Made by a program: the position numbers and the translations under genes. From IMG/VR virus record IMGVR_UViG_3300027917_000155, positions 1-27,227 of that record: 27,227 bases of DNA; one strand, 5' to 3'. Source of the stretch: a virus. The notes beneath the pieces were generated by a model, which worked only from the letters and a program-made list of their open reading frames with translations, was not told the origin of the DNA and ran no database searches. Within the stretch, counting starts at the first letter, position 1, and every line of letters begins with the position of its first letter. This document shows, one piece after another, positions 14,196 through 20,236 of this stretch.

Positions 14196-14318
14196 ATGGA
14201 TAAGGGGGCTTTTATGGGTGATTCTAATCAGTTAAAATCGGGTATGGGTAAGCGTTCTGATCCTTCGGGATCCAAGGTCCCCTCCTTTTCGCTTGCTCAT
14301 GCCCTTTTCTTTTTTTGA
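14196..14318 (+). CDS. Possible leaderless leader peptide, 40 aa
   Basis: An open frame starting with the ATG at the predicted transcription start (MDKGAFMGDSNQLKSG onward) and ending ...ALFFF with its TGA inside the U-rich tract of the terminator-like hairpin. It spans the entire hairpin (14240-14304). There is no Shine-Dalgarno for it, so it would need leaderless initiation. It may be fortuitous, but its boundaries (from +1 to the U-tract) are what an attenuation leader peptide would have. Confidence 0.3.
   Translation: MDKGAFMGDSNQLKSGMGKRSDPSGSKVPSFSLAHALFFF
14240..14316 (+). terminator. Leader terminator / attenuator hairpin
   Basis: GGGTATGGGTAAGCG (14240-14254) pairs with CGCTTGCTCATGCCC (14290-14304) over 15 positions if G-U pairs are allowed (three are needed), meaning it is stable only as RNA of this strand. 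Inside the loop is GATCC-TTCG-GGATC (14259-14272), a C(UUCG)G tetraloop hairpin. The outer stem is followed by TTTTCTTTTTTT, a strong U-tract. This is a Rho-independent terminator placed between promoter and first gene (ATG 14333), so expression of the operon must involve read-through or antitermination. Confidence 0.65.
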
Positions 14319-14332
14319 AAGGGGGTGAAAAT

Positions 14333-14722
14333 ATGGCAATAGAATTGGTTACAATAGGACAAAGAGGACGAGCTGGGTACTCATACCCTGCTGTAAGACT
14401 TGGAATGTATGGACTAACCTTTTTGAATAAAGCTGTAAAAGAATTTAGACTAGATCTTTTTAACGCTATGGAAGTTTTTGTGGACAGAGAAAAAAAGAAG
14501 GTTGGCTTTAATCCTTTAGTCCATCCTACCGAAGAAACTTTTAACCTGTATAAACATCGAGTATTGAATTGTAGGACCGTCTATCATAGGTTTGACTTTC
14601 TTAAAAAGTTTCTTACCTATAATAAACCAAAAGATTGTGTTTTTAAACTGCACAGAGAAAAGGAAGATAACGCTACAATAATGTTCTGGATACACATTGA
14701 AGAGAAAGGGGGTGATGATTAA
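14333..14722 (+). CDS. Hypothetical early protein, 129 aa
   Basis: First gene of the rightward operon. The ATG at 14333 follows GAAAGGGGGTGAAAAT; an in-frame TTG at 14315 is upstream of that ribosome site and is rejected. The protein starts MAIELVTIGQRGRAGYSYPA and alternates beta strands with helices; the middle contains RLDLFNAMEVFVDREKKKVGFNP, reminiscent of small phage proteins that adopt a swapped-hairpin or SpoVT-like fold, but I do not assign a family. Early position next to the repressor suggests host takeover or regulation. Confidence 0.65.
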   Translation: MAIELVTIGQRGRAGYSYPAVRLGMYGLTFLNKAVKEFRLDLFNAMEVFVDREKKKVGFNPLVHPTEETFNLYKHRVLNCRTVYHRFDFLKKFLTYNKPKDCVFKLHREKEDNATIMFWIHIEEKGGDD

Positions 14723-15111
14723 TGTTTAAATACACAACGAAGAAAGCTGAATGTACTATTTGCGGTAAAACAGTTACAAAAGCTAGTGATATGTTGGACC
14801 ACTACAAGGAGCATCCAGAGGTAAGGGTTATTAGTGGAGTGATCGAAGCCGATGTTCTTGAAAAGTTGTTAGAGGATGAAACAAAACAAGAGAACGCCCT
14901 GGGTAAGAAGGGGATCTCTGTAGTGGTCTTTAACGCTGATGGTACTGTCTTTTCAAACGACAGTATTTCAGAAGTAGCAGAAATGATGAACGAGCAAAGA
15001 GTAAGCGATGGGCTGGAACCCTTAACAGAAGAGGGAGAACTGCAAGAGCTGATAGAGTGGACCGAAATCAATATAAAAACAGCCTTTAAACAAAAGAAGG
15101 GGGACAAATAA
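14722..15111 (+). CDS. C2H2 zinc-finger protein
   Basis: Starts in a TAATG overlap with the previous gene after GAAAGGGGGTGATGATTA. Residues 11-31 form a classical C-x2-C-x12-H-x3-H finger (CTICGKTVTKASDMLDHYKEH), the spacing typical of eukaryotic C2H2 fingers rather than of bacterial Ros/MucR fingers. The remainder is acidic with a segment ISVVVFNADGTVFSNDSIS and a helical C-terminus. One finger alone usually binds DNA weakly, so it may act in protein contacts or as an oligomer. Confidence 0.65.
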   Translation: MFKYTTKKAECTICGKTVTKASDMLDHYKEHPEVRVISGVIEADVLEKLLEDETKQENALGKKGISVVVFNADGTVFSNDSISEVAEMMNEQRVSDGLEPLTEEGELQELIEWTEINIKTAFKQKKGDK

Positions 15112-15112
15112 A

Positions 15113-15307
15113 ATGTTATGGAAAGCATTAAATGAAACAGAAGAGAGCCAGATGAGAGCCGCCGCCAGGAAGAACTATAAACCATACGAAAACATTAACG
15201 GCACATGGCATCCTGTCTATCAGATGGAATGTGTTTTGATGAATGTTGAAACGATGCTGGATAAAGTGCCTTTGGGAGAATTGGAAAATGAGAAGCTCCA
15301 GGGATGA
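15113..15307 (+). CDS. Small hypothetical protein, 64 aa
   Basis: ATG after AGGGGGACAAATAAA, one base after the previous stop. The 64-residue protein (MLWKALNETEESQMRAAAR onward) is helical with two Trp and ends in LGELENEKLQG. Its last 20 bases overlap the next gene, whose ribosome site lies inside it. No family recognised; support is from spacing and ribosome site. Confidence 0.6.
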   Translation: MLWKALNETEESQMRAAARKNYKPYENINGTWHPVYQMECVLMNVETMLDKVPLGELENEKLQG

Positions 15308-15497
15308 ATACGATGAAGAAGGCGTATTAAAAAACGGATTCGATTATGATCTGCAAGTGTGGGTAAAGAATTATTTTGTTCAGAATTGCGGTCATAAGGA
15401 GATTGTTAATAGCTGTGATTGTAACGGTAGAAGATTCAATGGCTGGGAAATAAACCTAGCAAGATCGAGAGCTGGACTAAAGGAATATAAAAAATAA
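15288..15497 (+). CDS. Small Cys-containing protein, 69 aa
   Basis: I place the start at the ATG at 15288 (MRSSRDEYDEEG), which has GGGAGA at about nine bases, rather than at an earlier ATG in the frame that would overlap the upstream gene by 65 bases. The protein has NCGHKEIVNSCDCNG near its centre, a possible metal site, and a basic C-terminus. No family recognised. Confidence 0.55.
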   Translation: MRSSRDEYDEEGVLKNGFDYDLQVWVKNYFVQNCGHKEIVNSCDCNGRRFNGWEINLARSRAGLKEYKK

Positions 15498-15508
15498 AGG
15501 GGGACCTT

Positions 15509-16195
15509 ATGAAAACAGAAGAGCTCATTAAAGAATACGAAGATAAAATAAATGAACTGGAACAAAAATCAAAGGACCATAGAAAGCTCTGCACTTGTGG
15601 AGCCTGTGAGCTCCTGGTTATGTACTCTAAACTGGCGGCTAAGTACCGCCTTCACCTGTCCTGGGAATCGTGGTCCGAACTTAACTTGCTTATGGAAATC
15701 GACAAGAGAATGTCAAACCTTGTTGAATGGGCTCAAAATTCGGTTTTGTCCGATGCCAAGGTAGCGGAGATTGATAGCCTGGGTAGTGTCTTTGACGTTT
15801 TTAGAAGAAAAATCAATGTGGATAATCTCGATGCGGATCCTGATCCCTGTACCTTCAATAACCAGGATCTTGAGGACTTAACCATTTCCCTGGTTGATGG
15901 GATCCTGGCAGGGATTTCAAAAGAAGAGCCATTACCAGATCCATCATATAGTAAAGAAGGATTCTATAATGCCCTAAGAAGAGCCATTCATTATAGAACC
16001 GATAAAGCCCTTAAAGATTACTTCGGATCGGAACTGGAAAAGACCGAAGCTGGCTGTATCCACGATTATGAGTGGAGTAATCATTGTGGAGCGAAGGTAT
16101 GCTCTAAATGTGGGGACCACAAAGGACTTGCAAAATGTTTTTGCGGTTACGGTCTAGCTCCAGGCGAAGTGCTAGACGATGATGTCCCCTACTAA
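15509..16195 (+). CDS. Coiled-coil protein with terminal Cys clusters
   Basis: A 228-residue protein after AAAGGGGGACCTT. It opens with a helix (EELIKEYEDKINELEQKSKD), a CTCGAC cluster at 28-33, a helical middle, and a C-terminal zinc module with CGAKVCSKCGDHKGL and CFCGYG (about 193-214), followed by an acidic tail. The acidic helical body and terminal zinc ribbon suggest a regulatory adaptor. No named family recognised. Confidence 0.6.
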   Translation: MKTEELIKEYEDKINELEQKSKDHRKLCTCGACELLVMYSKLAAKYRLHLSWESWSELNLLMEIDKRMSNLVEWAQNSVLSDAKVAEIDSLGSVFDVFRRKINVDNLDADPDPCTFNNQDLEDLTISLVDGILAGISKEEPLPDPSYSKEGFYNALRRAIHYRTDKALKDYFGSELEKTEAGCIHDYEWSNHCGAKVCSKCGDHKGLAKCFCGYGLAPGEVLDDDVPY

Positions 16196-16216
16196 CCCTA
16201 AATAGGAGAATGGAAA

Positions 16217-16549
16217 ATGGGATGGACTAAAGGAAAAAAGAGAGCAAAGAAAAAGGTAGCAAAGAAAAAGGTAGCAAAGAAAAGGGTAGCAAAGAAACGA
16301 GCGATTAAGAAAGGGATTTTAACGGATGTAAATCCACCAATCAAAAAAGTAAACTGGATTAAACAAGCTATCTCCAGGAGAGAGAAGCTCATCCAGGGGA
16401 TCCTTGAAATCCTGAAAGGGGATTACCAGGGCTACCAGGAATTGATAATGGATACCCTGGTTGAAGAATTGCTTTTTTATCACTATAATCAAAACCAGCT
16501 ACAAGATCTGCTGGGAATTTTAGAGGAAGTAGAAGCCGCAAACAAATAG
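16217..16549 (+). CDS. Histone H1-like Lys/Ala-rich N-terminus protein
   Basis: After AGGAGAATGGAAA the 110-residue protein starts MGWTKGKKRAKKKVAKKK with three to four repeats of the KKVAK unit, like histone H1-type tails and bacterial HU/H1-like proteins that bind DNA non-specifically. The rest is a helical domain (REKLIQGILEILKGDYQGYQ, LVEELLFYHYNQNQL). The stop codon overlaps the following hairpin. A DNA-coating or nuclease-inhibiting role is plausible but inferred from composition only. Confidence 0.6.
   Translation: MGWTKGKKRAKKKVAKKKVAKKRVAKKRAIKKGILTDVNPPIKKVNWIKQAISRREKLIQGILEILKGDYQGYQELIMDTLVEELLFYHYNQNQLQDLLGILEEVEAANK
16246..16290 (+). repeat. Three tandem 15-bp repeats
   Basis: AAAGAAAAAGGTAGC occurs twice exactly and a third time with one change (16276-16290), then decays. 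It encodes the KKVAK repeats of the H1-like protein and is a likely slippage/copy-number-variable tract. Confidence 0.8.
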
Positions 16550-16614
16550 CCAGGGGAGTCAGGGGTAGGGGGGTTTATCGTTTCTCCTTGTCCCCCCTTC
16601 CCCTAACCCTGGCT
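16548..16614 (+). other. Long GC-rich hairpin, intergenic
   Basis: Three stacked stems: AGCCAGGG (16548-16555) with CCCTGGCT (16607-16614), AGGGG (16561-16565) with CCCCT (16600-16604), and GGGGGG (16568-16573) with CCCCCC (16592-16597); 19 base pairs with two small internal loops and an 18-nt loop. It begins inside the stop of the upstream gene. No U-tract follows, so it is not a simple terminator; RNA processing, stability or translational control of the next gene is possible. Confidence 0.65.
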
Positions 16615-16640
16615 CGGAATTATTGAGTAAGGAGATCGTA

Positions 16641-16844
16641 ATGCCCGATAAAAGAATGTACGAGAAACATCCCAAGAAAAGTTACATCAAAACCCTAGAA
16701 GATAACCTAACCTATATCTTTACCCAGCTTGTAGAGCTGGAGAGCCAGAAAGGGAAGGTGAACAAAGGACAGATTGAAGATATACGAAGATACCTGGGGA
16801 ATTGCATGTCGGCTGAAAACTTAAAACAGAGGTTAAGTAAATGA
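16641..16844 (+). CDS. Small hypothetical protein, 67 aa
   Basis: The ATG at 16641 is six bases after AAGGAG; a TTG 18 bases upstream lies before that site and is rejected. The protein (MPDKRMYEKHPKKSYIK onward) is basic and helical, with KTLEDNLTYIFTQLVELESQ as an amphipathic helix. The end overlaps the next start as ATGA. No family recognised. Confidence 0.6.
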   Translation: MPDKRMYEKHPKKSYIKTLEDNLTYIFTQLVELESQKGKVNKGQIEDIRRYLGNCMSAENLKQRLSK

Positions 16845-17239
16845 TTAGCTATACAGGTCAACGAATAAGAATGACAGAGGACAGCCCCAGCCAAGCTCCG
16901 AAGGTGATTGTATCGGTATGCGGTGAGCATCCCATAATGAGAAGAAATCTCGTTCATCTTGTAAGGCACTCTCCTGATGGTTTTGAATGGGGCTATGGTG
17001 GCTCTGGTCCAGCCGAACTCGCACGATGTATCCTGGCTGATTTCCTGGGGTCCGAATCCCTGGCAGAAGAGTTTTACCAAAAGTATAAATGGGACGTAAT
17101 AGCAACAATCAATAACGATACCTGGGAAATAACCGTACCCATGATAATGGATTGGTTCCAAACGAGATACCCTAGCCATGTTCACGATCTTTACCAGGAT
17201 AGAGTTGAAAGGAGAGAAAAATGGCTATCACAGTTTTAA
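16841..17239 (+). CDS. DUF6166-like protein
   Basis: A 132-residue protein whose centre, SPDGFEWGYGGSGPAELARCIL, matches the conserved core of the DUF6166 family (GFEWGYGGSGPaqLAl.IL), followed by an Asp/Glu-rich helix and YQKYKWDVIATI. DUF6166 proteins occur in phages and mobile elements; no function is established as far as I know. It is coupled to the neighbours by ATGA and an 18-base overlap. The recognition rests on the glycine-rich core. Confidence 0.65.
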   Translation: MISYTGQRIRMTEDSPSQAPKVIVSVCGEHPIMRRNLVHLVRHSPDGFEWGYGGSGPAELARCILADFLGSESLAEEFYQKYKWDVIATINNDTWEITVPMIMDWFQTRYPSHVHDLYQDRVERREKWLSQF

Positions 17240-17460
17240 AACACGAGCCCAAAAGGGCTTGTTCCCATTGTAACACTTACGAGAGGGTAGAAGGAACTCA
17301 ATGTATCTCCTTAAACGAAGATATAGAGAAGGTCCTTTTCAGCTACCAATGTGCTAACTGTAATGGGCTCAACCATGTTACTTTCGGGATAGAAAAAGTT
17401 GAGGTTGTAGATGCGGATGGGAAACCTTACCAGGATGCTGAAATCATCGAGAAACTATAA
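17221..17460 (+). CDS. Zinc-ribbon protein, 79 aa
   Basis: After AAGGAGAGAAAA it reads MAITVLKHEPKRACSHCNTY with CSHC at 14-17 and CANC at 44-47, then a beta hairpin (NHVTFGIEKVEVV). This is a standard two-knuckle zinc ribbon. The stop lies right before another long hairpin. No named family. Confidence 0.6.
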   Translation: MAITVLKHEPKRACSHCNTYERVEGTQCISLNEDIEKVLFSYQCANCNGLNHVTFGIEKVEVVDADGKPYQDAEIIEKL

Positions 17461-17464
17461 AAAA

Positions 17465-17523
17465 GGGGCGGCGTGGGGGGTTATCACCCATTGGATCCCC
17501 TTCCATCCCCTCACGTTTGCCCC
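17465..17523 (+). other. GC-rich hairpin, intergenic
   Basis: GGGGC (17465-17469) pairs with GCCCC (17519-17523), CGTG (17472-17475) with CACG (17512-17515) and GGGG (17476-17479) with CCCC (17507-17510); 13 pairs with a short internal loop and 27-nt apical loop. It lies between the zinc-ribbon stop and the next start at 17542, leaving the ribosome site GGGGGTATTGAT just 3' of the stem. Confidence 0.55.
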
Positions 17524-17541
17524 ACTTTAGGGGGTATTGAT

Positions 17542-17778
17542 ATGACAGAGCACAAAACAACCACCAGGGGAGAACACTTACAATGGTGTAAGGATCGAGC
17601 CCTGGAGTATGTAGAGAGGGGGGATCTCCCCCAGGCATGGTCCTCAATGGCTTCGGACCTGGGTAAGCATCCAGAAACAAAAAACCACCCAGCTATAGAG
17701 CTGGGGACCATGCTCATAGCCAACGGACACAATAACACTAAAGAGGAAATGAGAAAATTTATCCTGGGGTTTAACTGA
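17542..17778 (+). CDS. Small helical protein, 78 aa
   Basis: The start ATG at 17542 (MTEHKTTTRGEHLQW) follows GGGGGTATTGAT; an in-frame GTG at 17473 is inside the hairpin and rejected. The central part (WCKDRALEYVERGDLPQAWSSMASDLGKHPET and NHPAIELGTMLIANG) resembles a TPR-like helix pair found in small phage proteins annotated as hypothetical. Its stop overlaps the next start. Confidence 0.6.
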   Translation: MTEHKTTTRGEHLQWCKDRALEYVERGDLPQAWSSMASDLGKHPETKNHPAIELGTMLIANGHNNTKEEMRKFILGFN

Positions 17779-17987
17779 TGGATGAACTACTGCTCGCCAC
17801 GATAATCTTTGTCGTGATCCTGATACTGATCCTTTTCTTTGTAATCTGGTTTGCTCTCAAATGGTCAAGAGCAGATGAGATCCTACCAGAAAAAACAGAG
17901 AAGTATTTTACCCAACAAGAGCATGAGAGGAATCTACCTAACCATAACATGAGGGGGGACGAGAATGGGGGTGATGCCAATGAATAA
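17778..17987 (+). CDS. Small single-span membrane protein
   Basis: A 69-residue protein: MDELLLAT, a strong transmembrane helix at about 5-29 (IIFVVILILILFFVIWFAL), then a basic/acidic cytoplasmic tail (KYFTQQEHERNLPNHN). Coupled to the previous gene by TGATG. Early phage membrane peptides often act in superinfection exclusion or host-membrane modulation, but nothing more specific is visible. Confidence 0.65.
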   Translation: MDELLLATIIFVVILILILFFVIWFALKWSRADEILPEKTEKYFTQQEHERNLPNHNMRGDENGGDANE

Positions 17988-18099
17988 ACCTTGGAGCCGT
18001 AGTCGATCCATTAACGTCCCTGTAAACACGCAAATAGGCAAATTAGGCGGCTACGGCTCCATCCTTAAAAAAACGGCTTACGAGATTGCCCTGTATTGA
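17980..18099 (+). CDS. Possible 39-aa small protein
   Basis: ATG at 17980 overlaps the membrane-protein stop and follows GGGGGTGATGCC. It encodes MNKPWSRSRSINVPVNTQ onward and ends at 18099. The whole frame lies within two RNA hairpins (17992-18113), so it is either a genuine small gene with structured mRNA or a chance frame. Weak support. Confidence 0.3.
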   Translation: MNKPWSRSRSINVPVNTQIGKLGGYGSILKKTAYEIALY

Positions 18100-18113
18100 A
18101 CGATCTCGAAGCC
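17992..18113 (+). ncRNA. Two-hairpin structured RNA region
   Basis: TGGAGCCGTAG (17992-18002) and CTACGGCTCCA (18051-18061) are a perfect 11-bp inverted repeat. It is followed by GGCTT-a-CGAGAT (18075-18086) pairing with ATCTCG-AAGCC (18103-18113), 11 pairs with one bulged A. The two hairpins sit between the membrane protein gene and the gene at 18175; from 18114 to 18174 I see only the ribosome site. Could be a structured leader, a processing site or a small RNA. Confidence 0.5.
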
Positions 18114-18174
18114 CCTAATGGTATCCATCGAGTTTTTGAATACGTTTAACTGCAATAGGAGAGGATAGGCAACC

Positions 18175-18510
18175 ATGAAGAAATTAAGCGAGTACGAGAG
18201 GAAGATCCTTCAAGTAACTGTAGACGCTCATACGGTCCTTGATATGTTGCTTCCTGATGCACTCCTTGACCTGGAAAGCATTTATAGGAACTGGAAAAAA
18301 AGCACTAGGGTTACAAGTAAAAAAATAGAGCTCACATTTCCAGATACATTTTGGGAGTTTTTGGAATCTGGCAAGGAGCATGGGCTCACTCCAGAGATTT
18401 TAGGGTATTTGATCTCGGCGATCATTTTACCCTTTTTTGAACCAGTAAGAGAAATAGTTCAGGACTTACCAGAAGAATCCAACGAAGAGGGGAAAACAAC
18501 TAAACATTGA
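18175..18510 (+). CDS. Hypothetical protein, 111 aa
   Basis: ATG after AGGAGAGGATAGGCAACC. The protein (MKKLSEYERKILQVT onward) is helical, with KKIELTFPDTFWEFLESGKEHGLTP in the centre and a final helix SAIILPFFEPVREIVQDLPEE. The wording FPDTFWEFLE...G.....I resembles small phage regulators but I do not recognise a family. Confidence 0.6.
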   Translation: MKKLSEYERKILQVTVDAHTVLDMLLPDALLDLESIYRNWKKSTRVTSKKIELTFPDTFWEFLESGKEHGLTPEILGYLISAIILPFFEPVREIVQDLPEESNEEGKTTKH

Positions 18511-18593
18511 AAAGGGGGTGATGCGTATGCTTGTAGTTTTATTATAAGGGGAAGAATGGAAAGACTCTAAAACCTATTCAAAGGAGATTGAAA

Positions 18594-19649
18594 ATGAAAA
18601 AGCGAATATGTTTTGCCATACTGCTCTCTGTATTCTTTATGGGAACTTTAACTTTAGCTTCTTCCCATGCTGGGATATGGATAGAGGGGTACGTTAGAAA
18701 TCAAGCTGGCGTTGGCATCGAAAATGCCACCGTTGAATGGCGATTTCTTGACGGAACTAGGTACGTTGTAACTAATGCAAGCGGCTATTACGGTTTTTTG
18801 TATAACCGTAACTGGTGCGATTATAAGAAGGTAATTGTTTCGGCTAATGGATACCTAACCAGGATCTATTGGGTAGGTGATGGGACTTGTTGCAACTGCT
18901 TCGGACCTTGCATCCCCCCTGAAACACTAGCAAACACTTGTGCTTCTTATAAAGTACAGAATTTCGTTTTGTTGGGACAGGATACCGACAATGACGGCAT
19001 TGACAATGCAGATGATAACTGCCCTACCGTTCCCAATGGTCCCGATCTTGGGACTTGTTCATCAGGGAGTAACGGTCCGATCCGTTGTGATGAACATAGA
19101 GATTGTGGGGGTTGTCTAGCGTATTGTAGCATGAACCAGGAAGATCGGGATGGTGATGGTTATGGCGATGTATGCGATAGCAATCCAATGGTGTACGATG
19201 CTCAAATCTTAAATGCACCATTTTTCCAACTTGCCTGTGATGCTGATCCTGACTTTAACGATCAATTCTCTGATCTTTGCAATCCAACGGCTATCGAAGA
19301 TTCAGAGGTAGAGGAATCGACAAAAATGATGTTTCTCTCAACTAGCTCCAATCGCAACTTCCTGGAAGCTGGCTTAAATGCTATAGGGCTTTTCCTTTTC
19401 CTATGGTGTCCGTCCCAAGGCGGCTGTAGTTACGCATGTCTAGGGCAAATGGTTGAGGACTTTATGAACGGTCCTGATGCCTTCCTGGGGAAATGGATCT
19501 ACCCTGACGGAAAACAGCCTTTAACGTATGAGTGTCCAGAAAGTTACTTTTTTGTTGATTTCTTCTTTTTCATAAGGGACTTTATCTTTGACCTGTTCTA
19601 CGGAGATAATTTTCCACCAGAACCAGAAGAAACTCCAATAACAGAATAA
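18594..19649 (+). CDS. Secreted Ca-binding protein with TSP type 3 repeats
   Basis: The start ATG at 18594 is seven bases after AAGGAG. Residues 1-26 are a signal peptide (MKKRICFAILLSVFFMGTLT, cleavage near SSHA). Residues 27-90 form a carboxypeptidase-regulatory-like beta domain (IEGYVRNQAGVGIENATVEW, TNASGYYGF). Residues 130-148 (DTDNDGIDNADDNCPTVPN) and 184-196 (DRDGDGYGDVCDS) are thrombospondin type 3 calcium-binding units, split by a Cys-rich insert. The rest has several Cys and ends with a Phe-rich hydrophobic stretch (FFVDFFFFIRDFIFDLFY) that could anchor it. TSP3 repeats are typical of secreted bacterial proteins and are unusual in a phage early operon. The host surface or medium is the likely site of action. 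Confidence 0.7.
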   Translation: MKKRICFAILLSVFFMGTLTLASSHAGIWIEGYVRNQAGVGIENATVEWRFLDGTRYVVTNASGYYGFLYNRNWCDYKKVIVSANGYLTRIYWVGDGTCCNCFGPCIPPETLANTCASYKVQNFVLLGQDTDNDGIDNADDNCPTVPNGPDLGTCSSGSNGPIRCDEHRDCGGCLAYCSMNQEDRDGDGYGDVCDSNPMVYDAQILNAPFFQLACDADPDFNDQFSDLCNPTAIEDSEVEESTKMMFLSTSSNRNFLEAGLNAIGLFLFLWCPSQGGCSYACLGQMVEDFMNGPDAFLGKWIYPDGKQPLTYECPESYFFVDFFFFIRDFIFDLFYGDNFPPEPEETPITE

Positions 19650-19650
19650 A

Positions 19651-19742
19651 CCTGAACAAGAGATAATTAGAGGGAATCGGGATCCCCTGGACCTCTCACA
19701 AGCGAGATCCGTAGTCAAGTTCAGGCGTTCCCTTTTCCCTCT
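19651..19742 (+). other. Intergenic RNA fold, possible pseudoknot
   Basis: CCTGAAC (19651-19657) is complementary to GTTCAGG (19719-19725), and AGAGGGAA (19669-19676) to TTCCCTCT (19735-19742). The order 5'A-5'B-3'A-3'B is that of a pseudoknot, or of two competing stems. It lies between the TSP3 gene and the next start at 19760. Confidence 0.4.
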
Positions 19743-19759
19743 CTTTGGGGGTAGCTATT

Positions 19760-20236
19760 ATGCCAGATCTGGTTTGCGTGAAATGTCAAAGGAAATTCAG
19801 GATTGAGAAGAACGGTGTAGATGCGATAGAGTTTACCCCTGTTCATAAAATGACAGGGGAATTTTTACAGATGGAGCCCTATCAGGTCCACTCAACCGAT
19901 AAGTGGAAATGCCCTGGTTGTGGGATTGAAGTATTAGCTGGATTCGGTCAAAATCCCTGGGCAAAGGAAGGATTCACCTGGAAGGTAGATACAAAACCTG
20001 GGGTAGAGAAGGAAATAGATTTCAGGGGTATGCTTCAAGCTCTTATTAATGATCCAAAAAGGAGCCATATCAACTATACCGACTTCTCACAAAAGGACCA
20101 GGAAATGATAGAAGAAATGCTCTCAAATGAGAGAGTAAACATAATCTTAAACGTAAGGGAGAATGAAGATGCTCGTAGAACTGTTACCTCCGATAGCGGC
20201 GATGGAAGCCCAGGAGAGGGAAGGGACGGAGAATAA
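19760..20236 (+). CDS. Zinc-ribbon protein, 158 aa
   Basis: Starts at the ATG at 19760 (MPDLVCVKCQRKF) after GGGGGTAGCTATT. Cys pairs CVKC at 6-9 and CPGC at 51-54 form a zinc ribbon spaced by a long loop. The rest is charged and helical, with QKDQEMIEEMLSNERVN near the end, and its last 68 bases overlap the Cas4-like gene, where the tail becomes Gly/Asp-rich. It is probably a partner of the nuclease gene because of the overlap. No family recognised. Confidence 0.6.
   Translation: MPDLVCVKCQRKFRIEKNGVDAIEFTPVHKMTGEFLQMEPYQVHSTDKWKCPGCGIEVLAGFGQNPWAKEGFTWKVDTKPGVEKEIDFRGMLQALINDPKRSHINYTDFSQKDQEMIEEMLSNERVNIILNVRENEDARRTVTSDSGDGSPGEGRDGE

Noticed and set aside
14031-14318. Plus-strand 95-codon frame across the control region
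   Set aside because: Its start lies upstream of the rightward promoter and inside the repressor gene; only the part from 14196 could be transcribed, and that is treated as a possible leader peptide.
16623-16640. TTG start extending the 16641 gene
   Set aside because: The AAGGAG site lies between this TTG and the ATG at 16641, so the ATG is the better start.
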